A program made the translations under genes and the position numbers. Shown piece after piece: positions 1 to 8,804 of a DNA stretch of 64,000 nt (position 1 is its first letter; the number at the start of each line of letters is the position of its first letter). The notes beneath the pieces are model-generated. The model saw only the letters and a program-made list of their open reading frames with translations, did no database searches and was not told where the DNA came from. The stretch is from an uncultured Alphaproteobacteria bacterium (GTDB lineage Bacteria > Pseudomonadota > Alphaproteobacteria > HIMB59): contig CACBDV010000001.1 in the NCBI GenBank assembly GCA_902538085.1, forward strand, positions 231,766 to 295,765, written 5' to 3'.

Positions 1-538
1 CCTTGCAATGTTAAATGCCTATAAAGAGTTTAGAATTGAAGCTTCTAAATATAAATTCAAACATTTTTTAGAAGTATTCAATTCCCCAATTGATCTAAAT
101 ATGAACATAAGACAAATGGGTGATTACGTTAACGATTGCATTATAAAAGCAATAGCTGGGCAGACTAAAGATGAGAGACCTCTTTTTTTGAAAATAGCTT
201 ACAATGGTCCAAAAGCAATGGAGGAGCTAGCCAGCTTCGATCCTGAAAATCTTATTGTTGGCATTCTTGGGGGTAGCAAAGGCACAACAAGAGATTGTTT
301 TGAATTAATAAAAAAAGCCAGTCAATATGGTGCAAAAGTAGCTTTGTTTGGTAGAAAAATAAACTTAGCTGAAGATCCCATCTTATTAGTAAAAATTATG
401 AGAGAAGTTGTTGAAAATAACATTAAACCTATAGATGCTGTTAAATTTTACCATTCTGAATTAAAGAAAAATAAACTCATACCTGACAGGAAGCTTTTAA
501 AAGACGTTGAGATCACTGAAAAAGTTTTAAAATTATAA
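1..538 (+). CDS. Aldolase-like TIM-barrel protein, C-terminal part (5' end outside window)
   Basis: The reading frame is open from base 2, with sense codons before the first ATG at position 8, so this is the C-terminal part of a longer protein. About 178 residues are visible. The segment LFLKIAYNGPKAMEEL, then VGILGGSKGTTRDCFEL and ALFGRKINLAEDP, resembles the C-terminal half of class I aldolase-like barrels found in bacterial sugar clusters; the lysine in FLKIAYNG could be functional. This is family-level pattern recognition only. Its stop codon abuts and overlaps the convergent PfkB kinase (TTATAA at 533-538). With the kinase and isomerase next door, cleavage of a phosphorylated ketose is a plausible role, but the substrate is unknown. 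Confidence 0.6.
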   Translation, partial: LAMLNAYKEFRIEASKYKFKHFLEVFNSPIDLNMNIRQMGDYVNDCIIKAIAGQTKDERPLFLKIAYNGPKAMEELASFDPENLIVGILGGSKGTTRDCFELIKKASQYGAKVALFGRKINLAEDPILLVKIMREVVENNIKPIDAVKFYHSELKKNKLIPDRKLLKDVEITEKVLKL

Positions 539-1510
539 TTTAGATATATTAGGTAAATTTCCAGAGGAAGCATTAACTTTCATCATAGATGTCCCAGCTG
601 CATGAGCCTTTTTGAGAGTTTTTTTTATGTCCCAATTTTCATGTATTCCAAATATAAACGCTGCACAAAAAGCATCTCCAGCTCCAACCGAATTTATTAC
701 TCTGCTTTTTGGTAAAACCTTTGATTTAGTATAAATTTTTTTTGATCTATCAAAATAGAGCGACTCAGTTGGACTATGAATAACAACTCCTCTAATAATG
801 CCCTTTTTGAAAACTTTACTAATTAACTCAGTTAAGATTTTTTGATTAAGTTTTTTATTGAAGTCGTAAATTTTTTTATTAAATAGTATCTCTGCTTCAA
901 TTTCATTCAAAAGCAAATAATCGGTAAATGGCAATGAGCTTTCAATAATATTTTTGTATTTAGGGTGCTTATTTGAAACTAAATCTAAAACTGTTATCAC
1001 ATTTTTACTTTTAGCTTTTTTTAAAACTTTTGATAAACGAGTTTTTTTGTCAACATCAAATTTGTCCAATTTACCTAGTAGTGTAATATATCCGACATAA
1101 AGAACTTTAGGTGCAGTTTTTAATTGGTTTATTTTAAAATGTTTTTTGTCAAGTAAACTGTTTGCCCCTGGATAATATAAAAAAGTTCTTTCTTTTTGTT
1201 TTTCAAACATACAAACGGTATGAGAAGTAGAAATTTGCTTTGATACAATCAAATATTTAGTCTCTATTTTATTTTCTCTACAATGTTTCTTTATAATTGA
1301 TGCATCTGTATCAAGTCCAATTGATCCCATTGCGTACATTGGATGTTTAAATCCTAAAGAATTTAAATCTGTTAAAACATTTGATGGACCTCCACCTACG
1401 CATTGAAAAGTATTCGAAATTGGCTCTAATTTACCTCTCTCAGGTAAATTATCTATTTTGTAAGTGGTATCTACACACCACATTCCAAGGCCAATTATAC
1501 CTCTTTGCAT
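533..1510 (-). CDS. PfkB-family carbohydrate kinase
   Basis: A 325-residue protein of normal PfkB (ribokinase superfamily) length. The N-terminal substrate region has the glycine-rich GGGPSNV around residues 39-45. The C-terminal anion-hole/catalytic motif GAGDAF sits near residues 276-281, with Asp279 as the expected catalytic base. It should phosphorylate a sugar or related polyol with ATP in the cytoplasm; the substrate cannot be read from sequence. The gene directly follows the lyxose-isomerase-family gene: its ATG uses base 1510, the last base of that gene's stop. The two are therefore almost certainly one transcript, suggesting isomerisation to a ketose followed by phosphorylation. Confidence 0.85.
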   Translation of the reverse strand: MQRGIIGLGMWCVDTTYKIDNLPERGKLEPISNTFQCVGGGPSNVLTDLNSLGFKHPMYAMGSIGLDTDASIIKKHCRENKIETKYLIVSKQISTSHTVCMFEKQKERTFLYYPGANSLLDKKHFKINQLKTAPKVLYVGYITLLGKLDKFDVDKKTRLSKVLKKAKSKNVITVLDLVSNKHPKYKNIIESSLPFTDYLLLNEIEAEILFNKKIYDFNKKLNQKILTELISKVFKKGIIRGVVIHSPTESLYFDRSKKIYTKSKVLPKSRVINSVGAGDAFCAAFIFGIHENWDIKKTLKKAHAAGTSMMKVNASSGNLPNISKL

Positions 1511-2175
1511 TATATTTCATTCCAGAGAGGATGAATCGCAACTTCATCTTCTTCAATTTCAGTAAACCTTCCTACACTTTCTAAAAAATAGTTATCTTTA
1601 TTATCATCGTTGACTTGAGAAACCTCTCCTGCCATAACCATTCCTGAACCCTCAGCTGAGTAAAATTTATGATATATGTTTCTTTCAACAGTGACGCTCT
1701 GACCTCTTTTTAAAATTAAGGGTTCTCTTGGTGCTACGGAAACTATTTCACCATCAACAAGAACATCAATTTTAGAGTTTAATTCAATTTGATTTGAGTC
1801 GACTTCTAAAAATTCAATTACTAATTCCCCGCCTCCCCGATTAATTATATCCTCTAGTTTTACCTTATGGCTATGAAAAGGAATTTCTTGACCTTCTCTC
1901 ATAAACAATAACTTTTCAGCATAGGGTTTGTCATCGTTATTACCCTGTATTCCATTCCTTATACAAAACAAGGTGATACCTTTTTTTTCAAATTCGCCTT
2001 TACCAAAATCAGTAACATCCCAGCCCATTTGATGATTTTTTAAATAATTTTTTAAGTTAGGATTATTGTTGTACTCTTCTTTAGACCAATAGCCCCATTT
2101 AGGTAGAACCCACGAATATCTATCGATCATGTCTTTAGCTTCAGATATTGCGGCATTTATTTCAGATCTTTTCAT
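1510..2175 (-). CDS. D-lyxose ketol-isomerase family cupin (DUF1498)
   Basis: A 221-residue cupin of the D-lyxose isomerase family (EcSI-type). The metal ligands expected from characterised members are present: His101 and His103 in FHSHK, Glu108 in KLEDI, and His169 in NIYHKFYS. Known members interconvert D-lyxose/D-xylulose and D-mannose/D-fructose with Mn2+, so an aldose-ketose isomerase role is well supported while the real substrate is inferred. First gene of a minus-strand pair with the PfkB kinase. A GATAAT box lies 10 bases upstream of the ATG (minus strand, 2186-2191), leaving room for only a very short leader. Confidence 0.85.
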   Translation of the reverse strand: MKRSEINAAISEAKDMIDRYSWVLPKWGYWSKEEYNNNPNLKNYLKNHQMGWDVTDFGKGEFEKKGITLFCIRNGIQGNNDDKPYAEKLLFMREGQEIPFHSHKVKLEDIINRGGGELVIEFLEVDSNQIELNSKIDVLVDGEIVSVAPREPLILKRGQSVTVERNIYHKFYSAEGSGMVMAGEVSQVNDDNKDNYFLESVGRFTEIEEDEVAIHPLWNEI

Positions 2176-2209
2176 TTAAACTTAGATTATCAAAAAAATA
2201 AATAATTGA

Positions 2210-2215
2210 TATAAT
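2210..2215 (+). promoter_or_regulatory. TATAAT -10 box placed for a leaderless transcript
   Basis: A consensus TATAAT hexamer ends 6 bases before the ATG at 2222. The usual distance from a -10 box to the transcription start would put +1 on the start codon itself. No Shine-Dalgarno is visible. In DNA this A+T-rich a chance match is possible. Confidence 0.45.
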
Positions 2216-2221
2216 CAAGTA

Positions 2222-3238
2222 ATGAAGACAATAATTGTTGATCCTTTTCCAAGACAAATGAATCTTATTTTCTCTAAAGATAAGCTTGTTTATTTAAAAA
2301 AAAATTTCAAACTTATTAACGCACCAATAAAAAATAAAAAAAAATTTTATCAAAACAATATATCAAAAGCAGATTTTATAATTGGACAACCTGATCTTCC
2401 GAATTCAATTTTAAAAAAGGCAGCAAAACTTAAAGCTATATTCAATGTTGAGAGCAACTTCATGGACAATATGGATTATGAATATTGTTTTAGAAATAGT
2501 ATCTATATTCTATCCACTGCTCCTGTTTTTGCTCAAACAGTTGCTGAAATAGCAGTTGGTTTTACTTTATCTCTCAAAAGGGAAATTCATCAATCACATA
2601 TTGATTTTATTAATAATAAAGAAAAATATGGATTGGAAAGTAATATGAATTCTAGTTTATTGCAGAATAACACTGTCAGTTTTATTGGTTTTGGAGATCT
2701 GGCCAAAAAGTTAAAACCCTTGTTAGAGCCTTTCACAAATAATTTTCTTGCATACGACCCTTGGCTTCCAAGAAAGTTGCTTGAAGATAATAATTGTAAA
2801 ATTAATTCTCTTAATGAAATATTTAAAAAATCAGATGTGATATATGTTCTAAGTTCGATCACGACAAAAAACAAACATATGATTGATAAAAAGCTACTGA
2901 ATCTGATGAAACAAAATTCTTGTTTACTAATTCTAAGTAGGGCTAATGTAGTGAATTTTAAAGACCTGCTAAAAATTTCAAAAAAAAGAAAAATAAAAGT
3001 TGCAACAGATGTATTTCCCGAAGAACCAGTAAAAAAAGATGATCCCATACGTAAATCAAAAAATATTCTTTTCTCAGCACATAGAGCGGGAGCTCTAGAG
3101 TCTGTATTTTATGAAATGGGCGAAATAGTGTTTGAAGATTTAAAACTTATAAATAAAGGTCTCCCTCCAAAGCTTTGCAGGAAAGCAGAGCTAGAGACTG
3201 TCAGAAAGCTAAGATCCAAACCAGTGAAGATTAATTAA
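2222..3238 (+). CDS. D-isomer-specific 2-hydroxyacid dehydrogenase family protein
   Basis: A 338-residue NAD(P)-dependent D-2-hydroxyacid dehydrogenase homologue. The cofactor domain begins with VSFIGFGDLAKKL (about residues 152-164); the third glycine of the usual GxGxxG is replaced by Ala161. The catalytic triad positions are recognisable: Arg240 in ILSRANVV, Glu in FPEEP (267/268) and His287 in SAHRAG. It likely interconverts a 2-hydroxyacid and a 2-oxoacid, for example hydroxypyruvate/glycerate, but the substrate is not determined. It heads a plus-strand group of sugar genes and is divergent from the isomerase-kinase pair across a 46-base gap. Confidence 0.8.
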   Translation: MKTIIVDPFPRQMNLIFSKDKLVYLKKNFKLINAPIKNKKKFYQNNISKADFIIGQPDLPNSILKKAAKLKAIFNVESNFMDNMDYEYCFRNSIYILSTAPVFAQTVAEIAVGFTLSLKREIHQSHIDFINNKEKYGLESNMNSSLLQNNTVSFIGFGDLAKKLKPLLEPFTNNFLAYDPWLPRKLLEDNNCKINSLNEIFKKSDVIYVLSSITTKNKHMIDKKLLNLMKQNSCLLILSRANVVNFKDLLKISKKRKIKVATDVFPEEPVKKDDPIRKSKNILFSAHRAGALESVFYEMGEIVFEDLKLINKGLPPKLCRKAELETVRKLRSKPVKIN

Positions 3239-3277
3239 TTAAGTTGAATTCAAGGAATTAATTTAGTTCTATATACC

Positions 3278-3736
3278 ATGCTTATTAATATTGATCCTAT
3301 TCTCGGTCCAGAGGTTTTGCACACTCTAAGAGCAATGGGACATGGAGATAAATTAATTTTATGTGACTCAAATTTTCCTGCCTATTCGATGAACTCCAGA
3401 GTTCATCGTATTGATGGTGTAAATGCTTCAAGAGCCGCCGAGGCTATACTCTCCGTATTTCCTCTAGATAGCTTTGTTGACTCTCCTATTCAAAGGATGG
3501 AAATTGATGGAAATCCAGATCAGTTAAATGAAGTTCACCAAGAAATAATTGACATAACTAAGAAAATCTCAGGAGAAAATTGGAAAATTTCATCTATTGA
3601 GAGGTTTAAATTTTATGATGAAGCCAAGAAAGCATTTGCCATAATCACAACAAACGAAACTAGACCATTTGGATGCTTTATCTTAACTAAAGGAGTTGTC
3701 AAACCTGATGGTACTGTTTGGGTACTAGATAAGTGA
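3278..3736 (+). CDS. RbsD/FucU family sugar mutarotase
   Basis: A 152-residue protein of the RbsD/FucU family, which interconverts anomers of ribose or fucose so that a kinase or isomerase receives the right form. The FucU-like N terminus ends in ALRAMGHGDKL, with His22 and Asp24 at the conserved active-site positions, followed by DSNFPA. It is slightly longer than E. coli FucU (140). The stop TGA at 3734-3736 overlaps the GTG start of the ribokinase-like gene, indicating translational coupling. The pairing with a ribokinase mimics rbsD-rbsK, so ribose is one possible substrate, but the sequence looks closer to FucU. Confidence 0.8.
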   Translation: MLINIDPILGPEVLHTLRAMGHGDKLILCDSNFPAYSMNSRVHRIDGVNASRAAEAILSVFPLDSFVDSPIQRMEIDGNPDQLNEVHQEIIDITKKISGENWKISSIERFKFYDEAKKAFAIITTNETRPFGCFILTKGVVKPDGTVWVLDK

Positions 3737-4638
3737 GTATTTGTGTATTTGGGATATTCGTTGCAGATCTATGTTTTTTTGCAAATGATATTCCAATTCC
3801 AGGTCAAACAATATTAGGAAAAAAATATATTATCGGACCAGGTGGTAAGGGATCTAACCAAGCAATTGCAGCAGCAAGAGCTGGGGGTAATGTATCTTTT
3901 ATAAGCAAAGTAGGTAAAGATAACTATGCCGATCTTGCAATTTCTTTATATGAGAGAGATAAAATAAATTATGATGGTTTGGTTATCTCTGAAAATGAAT
4001 CAACTGGTGCTGCAGGTATTTTGATTAATGAAAAAACTGGGCAAAATGCAATAAATGTTGTTCCAGGAGCTGCTGGTACAATTGATGAAAAGTTAATCGA
4101 CTCAAAGTTAAATATAATAGAGTCTTCTCATGTTTTCTTAACTCAGTTAGAGACACCAAAAGAGGTAACACTCTATGCTATAAAAAAAGCAAAGAATTTT
4201 AATTGTACAACAATTCTAAATCCAGCACCCGCCAGTGAAATAACCGATGATAACTTTCAATATTTTGATTTTTTTACCCCCAATGAAACGGAAGCGAGTT
4301 TTTATTACGGTCAATCAATTAAAAATGAGGAAGACTGTAAAAAAGCAGGAAATTTTTTTTTAGATAAAGGGATAAAGAATATAATTATTACACTTGGAGA
4401 AAATGGTTGTTATTTTAAAAACAATAAAGAGGAGTTTATAGTACCTGCTTCTAATTTAAAAAAACCAGTAGTTGACACAACAGGTGCGGGAGATGCATTT
4501 AATGGGGCTTTAAGTGTGGCAATCTCTCAAAATAAAAACTACAAAGAAGCTATTGAGTTTGCTAATCTTGTGGCAGGTGTTTCTGTTACAATGGAGGGAG
4601 CAGCAAATTCAATGCCATACAAAGAGGAATTACTTTAA
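3733..4638 (+). CDS. rbsK: Ribokinase-like PfkB sugar kinase
   Basis: A 301-residue ribokinase-type protein. The substrate-binding loop GPGGKGSNQAIAAARAGG lies near residues 36-53 and the catalytic DTTGAGDAFNGA near 248-259, with Asp254 as the base. The GGKGSNQA form is typical of true ribokinases, which make ribose-5-phosphate from ribose with ATP. It starts with GTG at 3733, overlapping the mutarotase stop by four bases. The ORF ends 2 bases before the aldo-keto reductase. Ribose as substrate is the best guess; other pentoses or deoxyribose cannot be excluded. Confidence 0.8.
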   Translation: MSICVFGIFVADLCFFANDIPIPGQTILGKKYIIGPGGKGSNQAIAAARAGGNVSFISKVGKDNYADLAISLYERDKINYDGLVISENESTGAAGILINEKTGQNAINVVPGAAGTIDEKLIDSKLNIIESSHVFLTQLETPKEVTLYAIKKAKNFNCTTILNPAPASEITDDNFQYFDFFTPNETEASFYYGQSIKNEEDCKKAGNFFLDKGIKNIIITLGENGCYFKNNKEEFIVPASNLKKPVVDTTGAGDAFNGALSVAISQNKNYKEAIEFANLVAGVSVTMEGAANSMPYKEELL

Positions 4639-4640
4639 AA

Positions 4641-5666
4641 ATGCCATATATTTCAGACAAAAATCGCTATCAAAAAATGCATTATAGAAACTGTGGTGAT
4701 AGTGGTTTAAAACTACCTGTCTTGTCAATAGGGTTATGGCATAACTTTGGTGGCAATGGAATGGCTTCAGAGTCTAAAAAAATTCTTTTTGAGTCTTTTG
4801 ATGCAGGAATTACTCATTTTGATTTAGCAAATAATTATGGACCACCTTATGGCAGTGCTGAGTCTAATTTTGGAAAAGTCATGAAAAGTGATCTTGGAAA
4901 ATACCGTGATGAGTTAATTATATCGTCTAAAGCAGGTTACGATATGTGGGATGGACCCTATGGTGAATGGGGTTCAAAAAAACATGTAATTGCTAGTTGC
5001 GATCAAAGTTTAAAGAGGATGAAACTGGATTATGTAGATATATTTTATTCTCATCGTTTTGATCCAAATACACCTCTTGAGGAAACAGCTGACGCTTTAG
5101 AAAGTATCTATAAAGCTGGTAAGGCCCTGTATATTGGTGTCTCTTCTTACTCCTCCAACAAGACAAATAAAATGATTTCAATTTTAAAGAGCAAAGGAAT
5201 CAAATTATTAATTCATCAACCTTCTTATTCATTAATCAATAGATGGATTGAAAAAGATTTAACAAGAACTCTAATAAAAAAAGGGGTTGGTTGTATCGCC
5301 TTTTCTCCACTAGCCCAAGGTTTTTTGTCTAATAAATATTTGAAAGGAATTCCCAAAGTTTCAAGGGTTAATGAAAATAGCTCTTTCAGCAAAGATTTAA
5401 TAACGAAAAAAAATACTAAAATTATTAATGAACTCAATAAAATTGCAAAAAGAAGAAATCAATCTCTATCCCAAATGGCTATAGCATGGGTATTAAATAA
5501 TCGTGCAATAACTTCTGCTTTAATTGGAGCTAGAACCGTAAAACAGCTTAAAGAAAACTTAGCTGCACTTGATAATTTAAAATTTTCAAAAAAAGAAATA
5601 AAAGAAATAAATAAAGCTGCAAAAGAGGGTGATATAAATATATGGGCTCCTTCTAGTGCCCATTGA
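4641..5666 (+). CDS. Aldo-keto reductase, YghZ/Gpr (AKR14) type
   Basis: A 341-residue aldo-keto reductase closely resembling E. coli YghZ (L-glyceraldehyde 3-phosphate reductase): it shares the N-terminal RYQKMHYRNCG and GLWHNFG, then DLANNYGPP, MWDGPYGEWGS and LDYVDIFYSHR. The catalytic tetrad is intact: Asp61, Tyr66, Lys97 and His138. Members reduce aldehydes with NADPH in the cytoplasm, and YghZ homologues have been linked to detoxifying L-glyceraldehyde 3-phosphate or methylglyoxal. It is the last gene of the 2222-5666 plus-strand group and is separated by 33 bases from a convergent Gfo/Idh gene. Confidence 0.85.
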   Translation: MPYISDKNRYQKMHYRNCGDSGLKLPVLSIGLWHNFGGNGMASESKKILFESFDAGITHFDLANNYGPPYGSAESNFGKVMKSDLGKYRDELIISSKAGYDMWDGPYGEWGSKKHVIASCDQSLKRMKLDYVDIFYSHRFDPNTPLEETADALESIYKAGKALYIGVSSYSSNKTNKMISILKSKGIKLLIHQPSYSLINRWIEKDLTRTLIKKGVGCIAFSPLAQGFLSNKYLKGIPKVSRVNENSSFSKDLITKKNTKIINELNKIAKRRNQSLSQMAIAWVLNNRAITSALIGARTVKQLKENLAALDNLKFSKKEIKEINKAAKEGDINIWAPSSAH

Positions 5667-5699
5667 TTAATTCAACTTTTTTATTATCTCACTAATAAA

Positions 5700-6707
5700 T
5701 TAAATTTTAATCCACTTTTTTTTCTTAATAGACATAAAAATTGCATCTAATACTTTCATATTTTTTTTTGCATCTAATAATCCATAATCTATTTTAGTTT
5801 TATAAATTAATTCATTAGAAAATTTTGTAACTTGATGTTCATATTGATCAGTCGCTGGAAATACTTTTATTGTGTTGTCTTTTCGATAGATTGATTTTCC
5901 ATTGTAGATAACAAATGTAGTTGGTTTATTCGCAATTGCATTGAAAGGATTTTCAATAACAACTGTTTTTTTTGTGCCAAGAATTACTACTTGTTGTGAA
6001 TATGTGCTTTGTGTAGCAACTGTAAAGGTTGAGAAAATATCTCCAAAATCTAACAATGCAGATGATAAAATATCTGTTTTAAATTTTTTATCATTTTTAG
6101 AAGTTGCAATAACTCTTTTTGGTTCTTTATCTAATAGAAATCTTGATATGACAGTCGGATAACATCCAATGTCATAGATGGCCCCTCCACCAAATTTTTT
6201 GATATTTCTGATATTTTTTGGATTTTTATTATTGTATGAAAACACTGTTGATATACTTGATATTGATCCGATCTTACCTGATTTTATATATTCTTTAACC
6301 CATCGCCATTGAGGATGATGCCTGACCATAAATGCTTCTTTAACTATAACTTTATTTTGTGAGGCAATTTTTATTAATGGATCTATATCTTTTGATTTTA
6401 AAGATAATGGTTTCTCTAATAGGAGATTTTTTTTATTTTTACAGGCCTCAATACTTGATTTTATATGTAAGTGGTTAGGAAGAGGATTATAAATTACATC
6501 TACATCTTTATCTTCATATAACTCTTTATAAGAACCATAGCTTTTTGGTATTTTAAATTTTTTTGTAAGAGCCGTTGCTCTGGATAAATTTCTACTAGCG
6601 AGCGCTATAACCTGACTATTTTTAGATTTTTTTATTGCAGGTATTACGTGCTCCCAACCAATTTTAGCAGTGCTTAATATGCCCCAATTAATAATTCTTT
6701 TTTTCAT
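5700..6707 (-). CDS. Gfo/Idh/MocA family oxidoreductase
   Basis: An NAD(P)-dependent sugar dehydrogenase homologue. I place the start at the ATG at 6707 (335 residues, beginning MKKRIINWGIL), because the Rossmann strand normally begins within the first ten residues; an in-frame ATG at 6740 would add 11 unlikely residues. The conserved EKPLSL is at 98-103 and GGGAIYDIGCYP spans about 173-184, with Asp179 and Tyr183 in the usual catalytic region. Substrate unknown; relatives act on inositol, sugars and dihydrodiols. It is divergent from the ROK kinase and convergent with the aldo-keto reductase. Confidence 0.8.
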   Translation of the reverse strand: MKKRIINWGILSTAKIGWEHVIPAIKKSKNSQVIALASRNLSRATALTKKFKIPKSYGSYKELYEDKDVDVIYNPLPNHLHIKSSIEACKNKKNLLLEKPLSLKSKDIDPLIKIASQNKVIVKEAFMVRHHPQWRWVKEYIKSGKIGSISSISTVFSYNNKNPKNIRNIKKFGGGAIYDIGCYPTVISRFLLDKEPKRVIATSKNDKKFKTDILSSALLDFGDIFSTFTVATQSTYSQQVVILGTKKTVVIENPFNAIANKPTTFVIYNGKSIYRKDNTIKVFPATDQYEHQVTKFSNELIYKTKIDYGLLDAKKNMKVLDAIFMSIKKKKWIKI

Positions 6708-6797
6708 AAAAAAATTTAAACTTATTTGACTACAATCCATACATATATTTAAAAGATTTCATACATATATTTTATAACTTATGGTATCTATTTAAAA

Positions 6798-7721
6798 ATG
6801 AGTGATTTTAAAATAGGCATTGATTACGGTGGTACCAAAATTGAGGGTATTTTAATAGACTCAAATGGTAAAGAAATTCTGAGAAAAAGATCTACTTATG
6901 AAAAAAATTACGAAAGTGGTTTAAATACCGTAAAAACTTTAGTTTCAGAATTTGATAAATTTACAGATCAACAAAATTCTGTAGGGGTTTGCATACCAGG
7001 ATTTTCTTCATATGAAACTGGCTTAGTAAATAACGCTAATTGTATATGGATTAATGACAAACCATTTCATAAAGACTTAGAAAAAAGTTTAAACAGAGAA
7101 ATTCGTATCATGAATGATGCTAACTGTTTTGCATTATCTGAAGCTATCGATGGCTCCGGGGCAAATTATAAATCAGTTTGGGGTGTAATTATTGGATCTG
7201 GTTTTGGCGGATCATTTGTTTATGAAAAGAGAGTAATTGAGGGCGTTAACCAAATTGCAGGAGATTGGGGACATCAACCATTACCCTATCCTACTGAGGA
7301 GGAAATTAATTCTAATGTCCAATGTAATGTAGGGAATTGCAAAAGACCCTTATGTGCTGAGCAATTTATATCAGGAATAGGTTTTACAAAATTATTTAAC
7401 GAGAAATATGGCACCAGTTTAAGAACAAGAGAAATAGTCGCTTTGGAAGCAAATGGAGATGAAAGAGCAAAAAAAGAATTTGAATTATATGAAGATCGTT
7501 TTGCCAGATTAATATCTGTAATGATAGGTATCGTTGACCCTGAAGTAATAGTTTTTGGTGGAGGTATGTCAAACGTTGGTAGACTTTATGACAATATACC
7601 TAAATTACTTCCTAAATACACATTTAGTGATAAGATAAGAAATAAGATCTTACGGAATACTCACGGTGACTCCAGCGGTGTTAGAGGGGCAGCGTGGTTG
7701 TGGGACTCAGATAAATTTTAA
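6798..7721 (+). CDS. ROK-family sugar kinase (fructokinase-like)
   Basis: A 307-residue ROK kinase. The ATP phosphate loop DYGGTK is at residues 9-14, the catalytic Asp107 sits in MNDANC, and the ROK zinc site is formed by His159 (DWGHQPLP) with Cys176, Cys181 and Cys186. The GHQPLPYP-to-cysteine arrangement resembles the Mak-type manno(fructo)kinases, so phosphorylation of fructose (or mannose/glucose) at C6 is the likely reaction. The stop codon directly precedes the ATG of phosphofructokinase with no gap. The pair would take free fructose to fructose-1,6-bisphosphate. Confidence 0.82.
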   Translation: MSDFKIGIDYGGTKIEGILIDSNGKEILRKRSTYEKNYESGLNTVKTLVSEFDKFTDQQNSVGVCIPGFSSYETGLVNNANCIWINDKPFHKDLEKSLNREIRIMNDANCFALSEAIDGSGANYKSVWGVIIGSGFGGSFVYEKRVIEGVNQIAGDWGHQPLPYPTEEEINSNVQCNVGNCKRPLCAEQFISGIGFTKLFNEKYGTSLRTREIVALEANGDERAKKEFELYEDRFARLISVMIGIVDPEVIVFGGGMSNVGRLYDNIPKLLPKYTFSDKIRNKILRNTHGDSSGVRGAAWLWDSDKF

Positions 7722-8804
7722 ATGAAAAAAATTGGAATTCTTACTAGTGGTGGAGACTGTGGTGGTTTAAACGCGGCAGTTAGATCGATATTTTTTAGAG
7801 CTAAAAATACATATCAGATGGAAGTTATGGGTATTCGTGATGGCACTGTTGGTTTAATGCAAAGACCAGTTGCTTATGTTCCATTAGACTATCAAACTTT
7901 TAGCGGTTCTCTTCTAAGACAAGGTGGGACATTTTTGGGAACAACAAGTAAAGGTAATCCTTTTAAATTTCCCATGCCAGATGGTAAATACAAAGATAGA
8001 TCCCAAGACATTATTGATGGTTACAAAGAATTAGGTCTTGATGGGCTTATTGTTATAGGCGGAGATGGAAGCATGTCAATATTAACTGAAATTGCAAAAA
8101 GAGGTGACTTAAATATTGTAGCCATACCTAAAACAATTGACAATGATGTGGGAGCAACTGAAAGCTCCATAGGGTTTAATACAGCTGTAAACGTTGCTAC
8201 CCAAGCACTAGATAACTTACAAACAACTGCTGCAAGTCATCAAAGAACGATGATTTTAGAAGTAATGGGGAGAGACGCAGGACACATAGCTATTAACGCA
8301 GGCATTGCAGGTGGAGCAGATGTAATCCTAATTCCTGAATTAAATTACTCTATCAAAGGAATTGTCAATAAACTCACTGAAATGAAAAATAGAGGAATAG
8401 TTCATTCGCTGATTGTAGTAGCAGAGGCAGTAAAAACAGAAAATGGAAAAAGTTATACTGTTGAATATGCTGATGGTCAAAAAAGATTAGGCGGAATAGG
8501 TAATTATCTTTCAGAGGAAATAATGAAAAGCACTGATATAGAGTGTAGGGTTACTTCTTTGGGGCATGTTCAACGAGGTGCACCTCCTACTCCACGTGAT
8601 AGAATTTTAGCTAGTGCTTTTGGAGTTTATGCTGTTGATTTAATAGCAAAAGGAAAATATGGAAGAATGGTTGCCTGGAGAGATAGGAAAGTTGTTGATG
8701 TTCCAATTAGTGAAGGAATTTCTACTTATAAAGTTGTAGATAGATCCGATCCTCTAATTGAAACTGCTTTAGCACTTGGGGTATATGTTGGTGATATAAA
8801 GTGA
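7722..8804 (+). CDS. pfkA: 6-phosphofructokinase
   Basis: A 360-residue phosphofructokinase of the PfkA superfamily. It carries GILTSGGDCGGLNAAVR at residues 5-21, IGGDGS at 112-117, PKTIDND at 136-142 (catalytic Asp140), and MGRDAGH near 196. The donor-specificity positions are Gly116 (equivalent to E. coli Gly104, the ATP type) and Lys137 (equivalent to Gly124, where Lys is seen in PPi enzymes and in group III ATP enzymes). Gly plus Lys favours ATP as in actinobacterial group III enzymes, but this is inference. It catalyses the committing step of glycolysis, which many streamlined marine alphaproteobacteria lack. It abuts the ROK kinase upstream and the oxygenase downstream. Confidence 0.88.
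   Translation: MKKIGILTSGGDCGGLNAAVRSIFFRAKNTYQMEVMGIRDGTVGLMQRPVAYVPLDYQTFSGSLLRQGGTFLGTTSKGNPFKFPMPDGKYKDRSQDIIDGYKELGLDGLIVIGGDGSMSILTEIAKRGDLNIVAIPKTIDNDVGATESSIGFNTAVNVATQALDNLQTTAASHQRTMILEVMGRDAGHIAINAGIAGGADVILIPELNYSIKGIVNKLTEMKNRGIVHSLIVVAEAVKTENGKSYTVEYADGQKRLGGIGNYLSEEIMKSTDIECRVTSLGHVQRGAPPTPRDRILASAFGVYAVDLIAKGKYGRMVAWRDRKVVDVPISEGISTYKVVDRSDPLIETALALGVYVGDIK

Noticed and set aside
2590-3048. A 152-codon minus-strand open frame inside the hydroxyacid dehydrogenase gene
   Set aside because: The dehydrogenase on the plus strand has a recognisable cofactor domain and catalytic residues across the same bases; the antisense frame has none.
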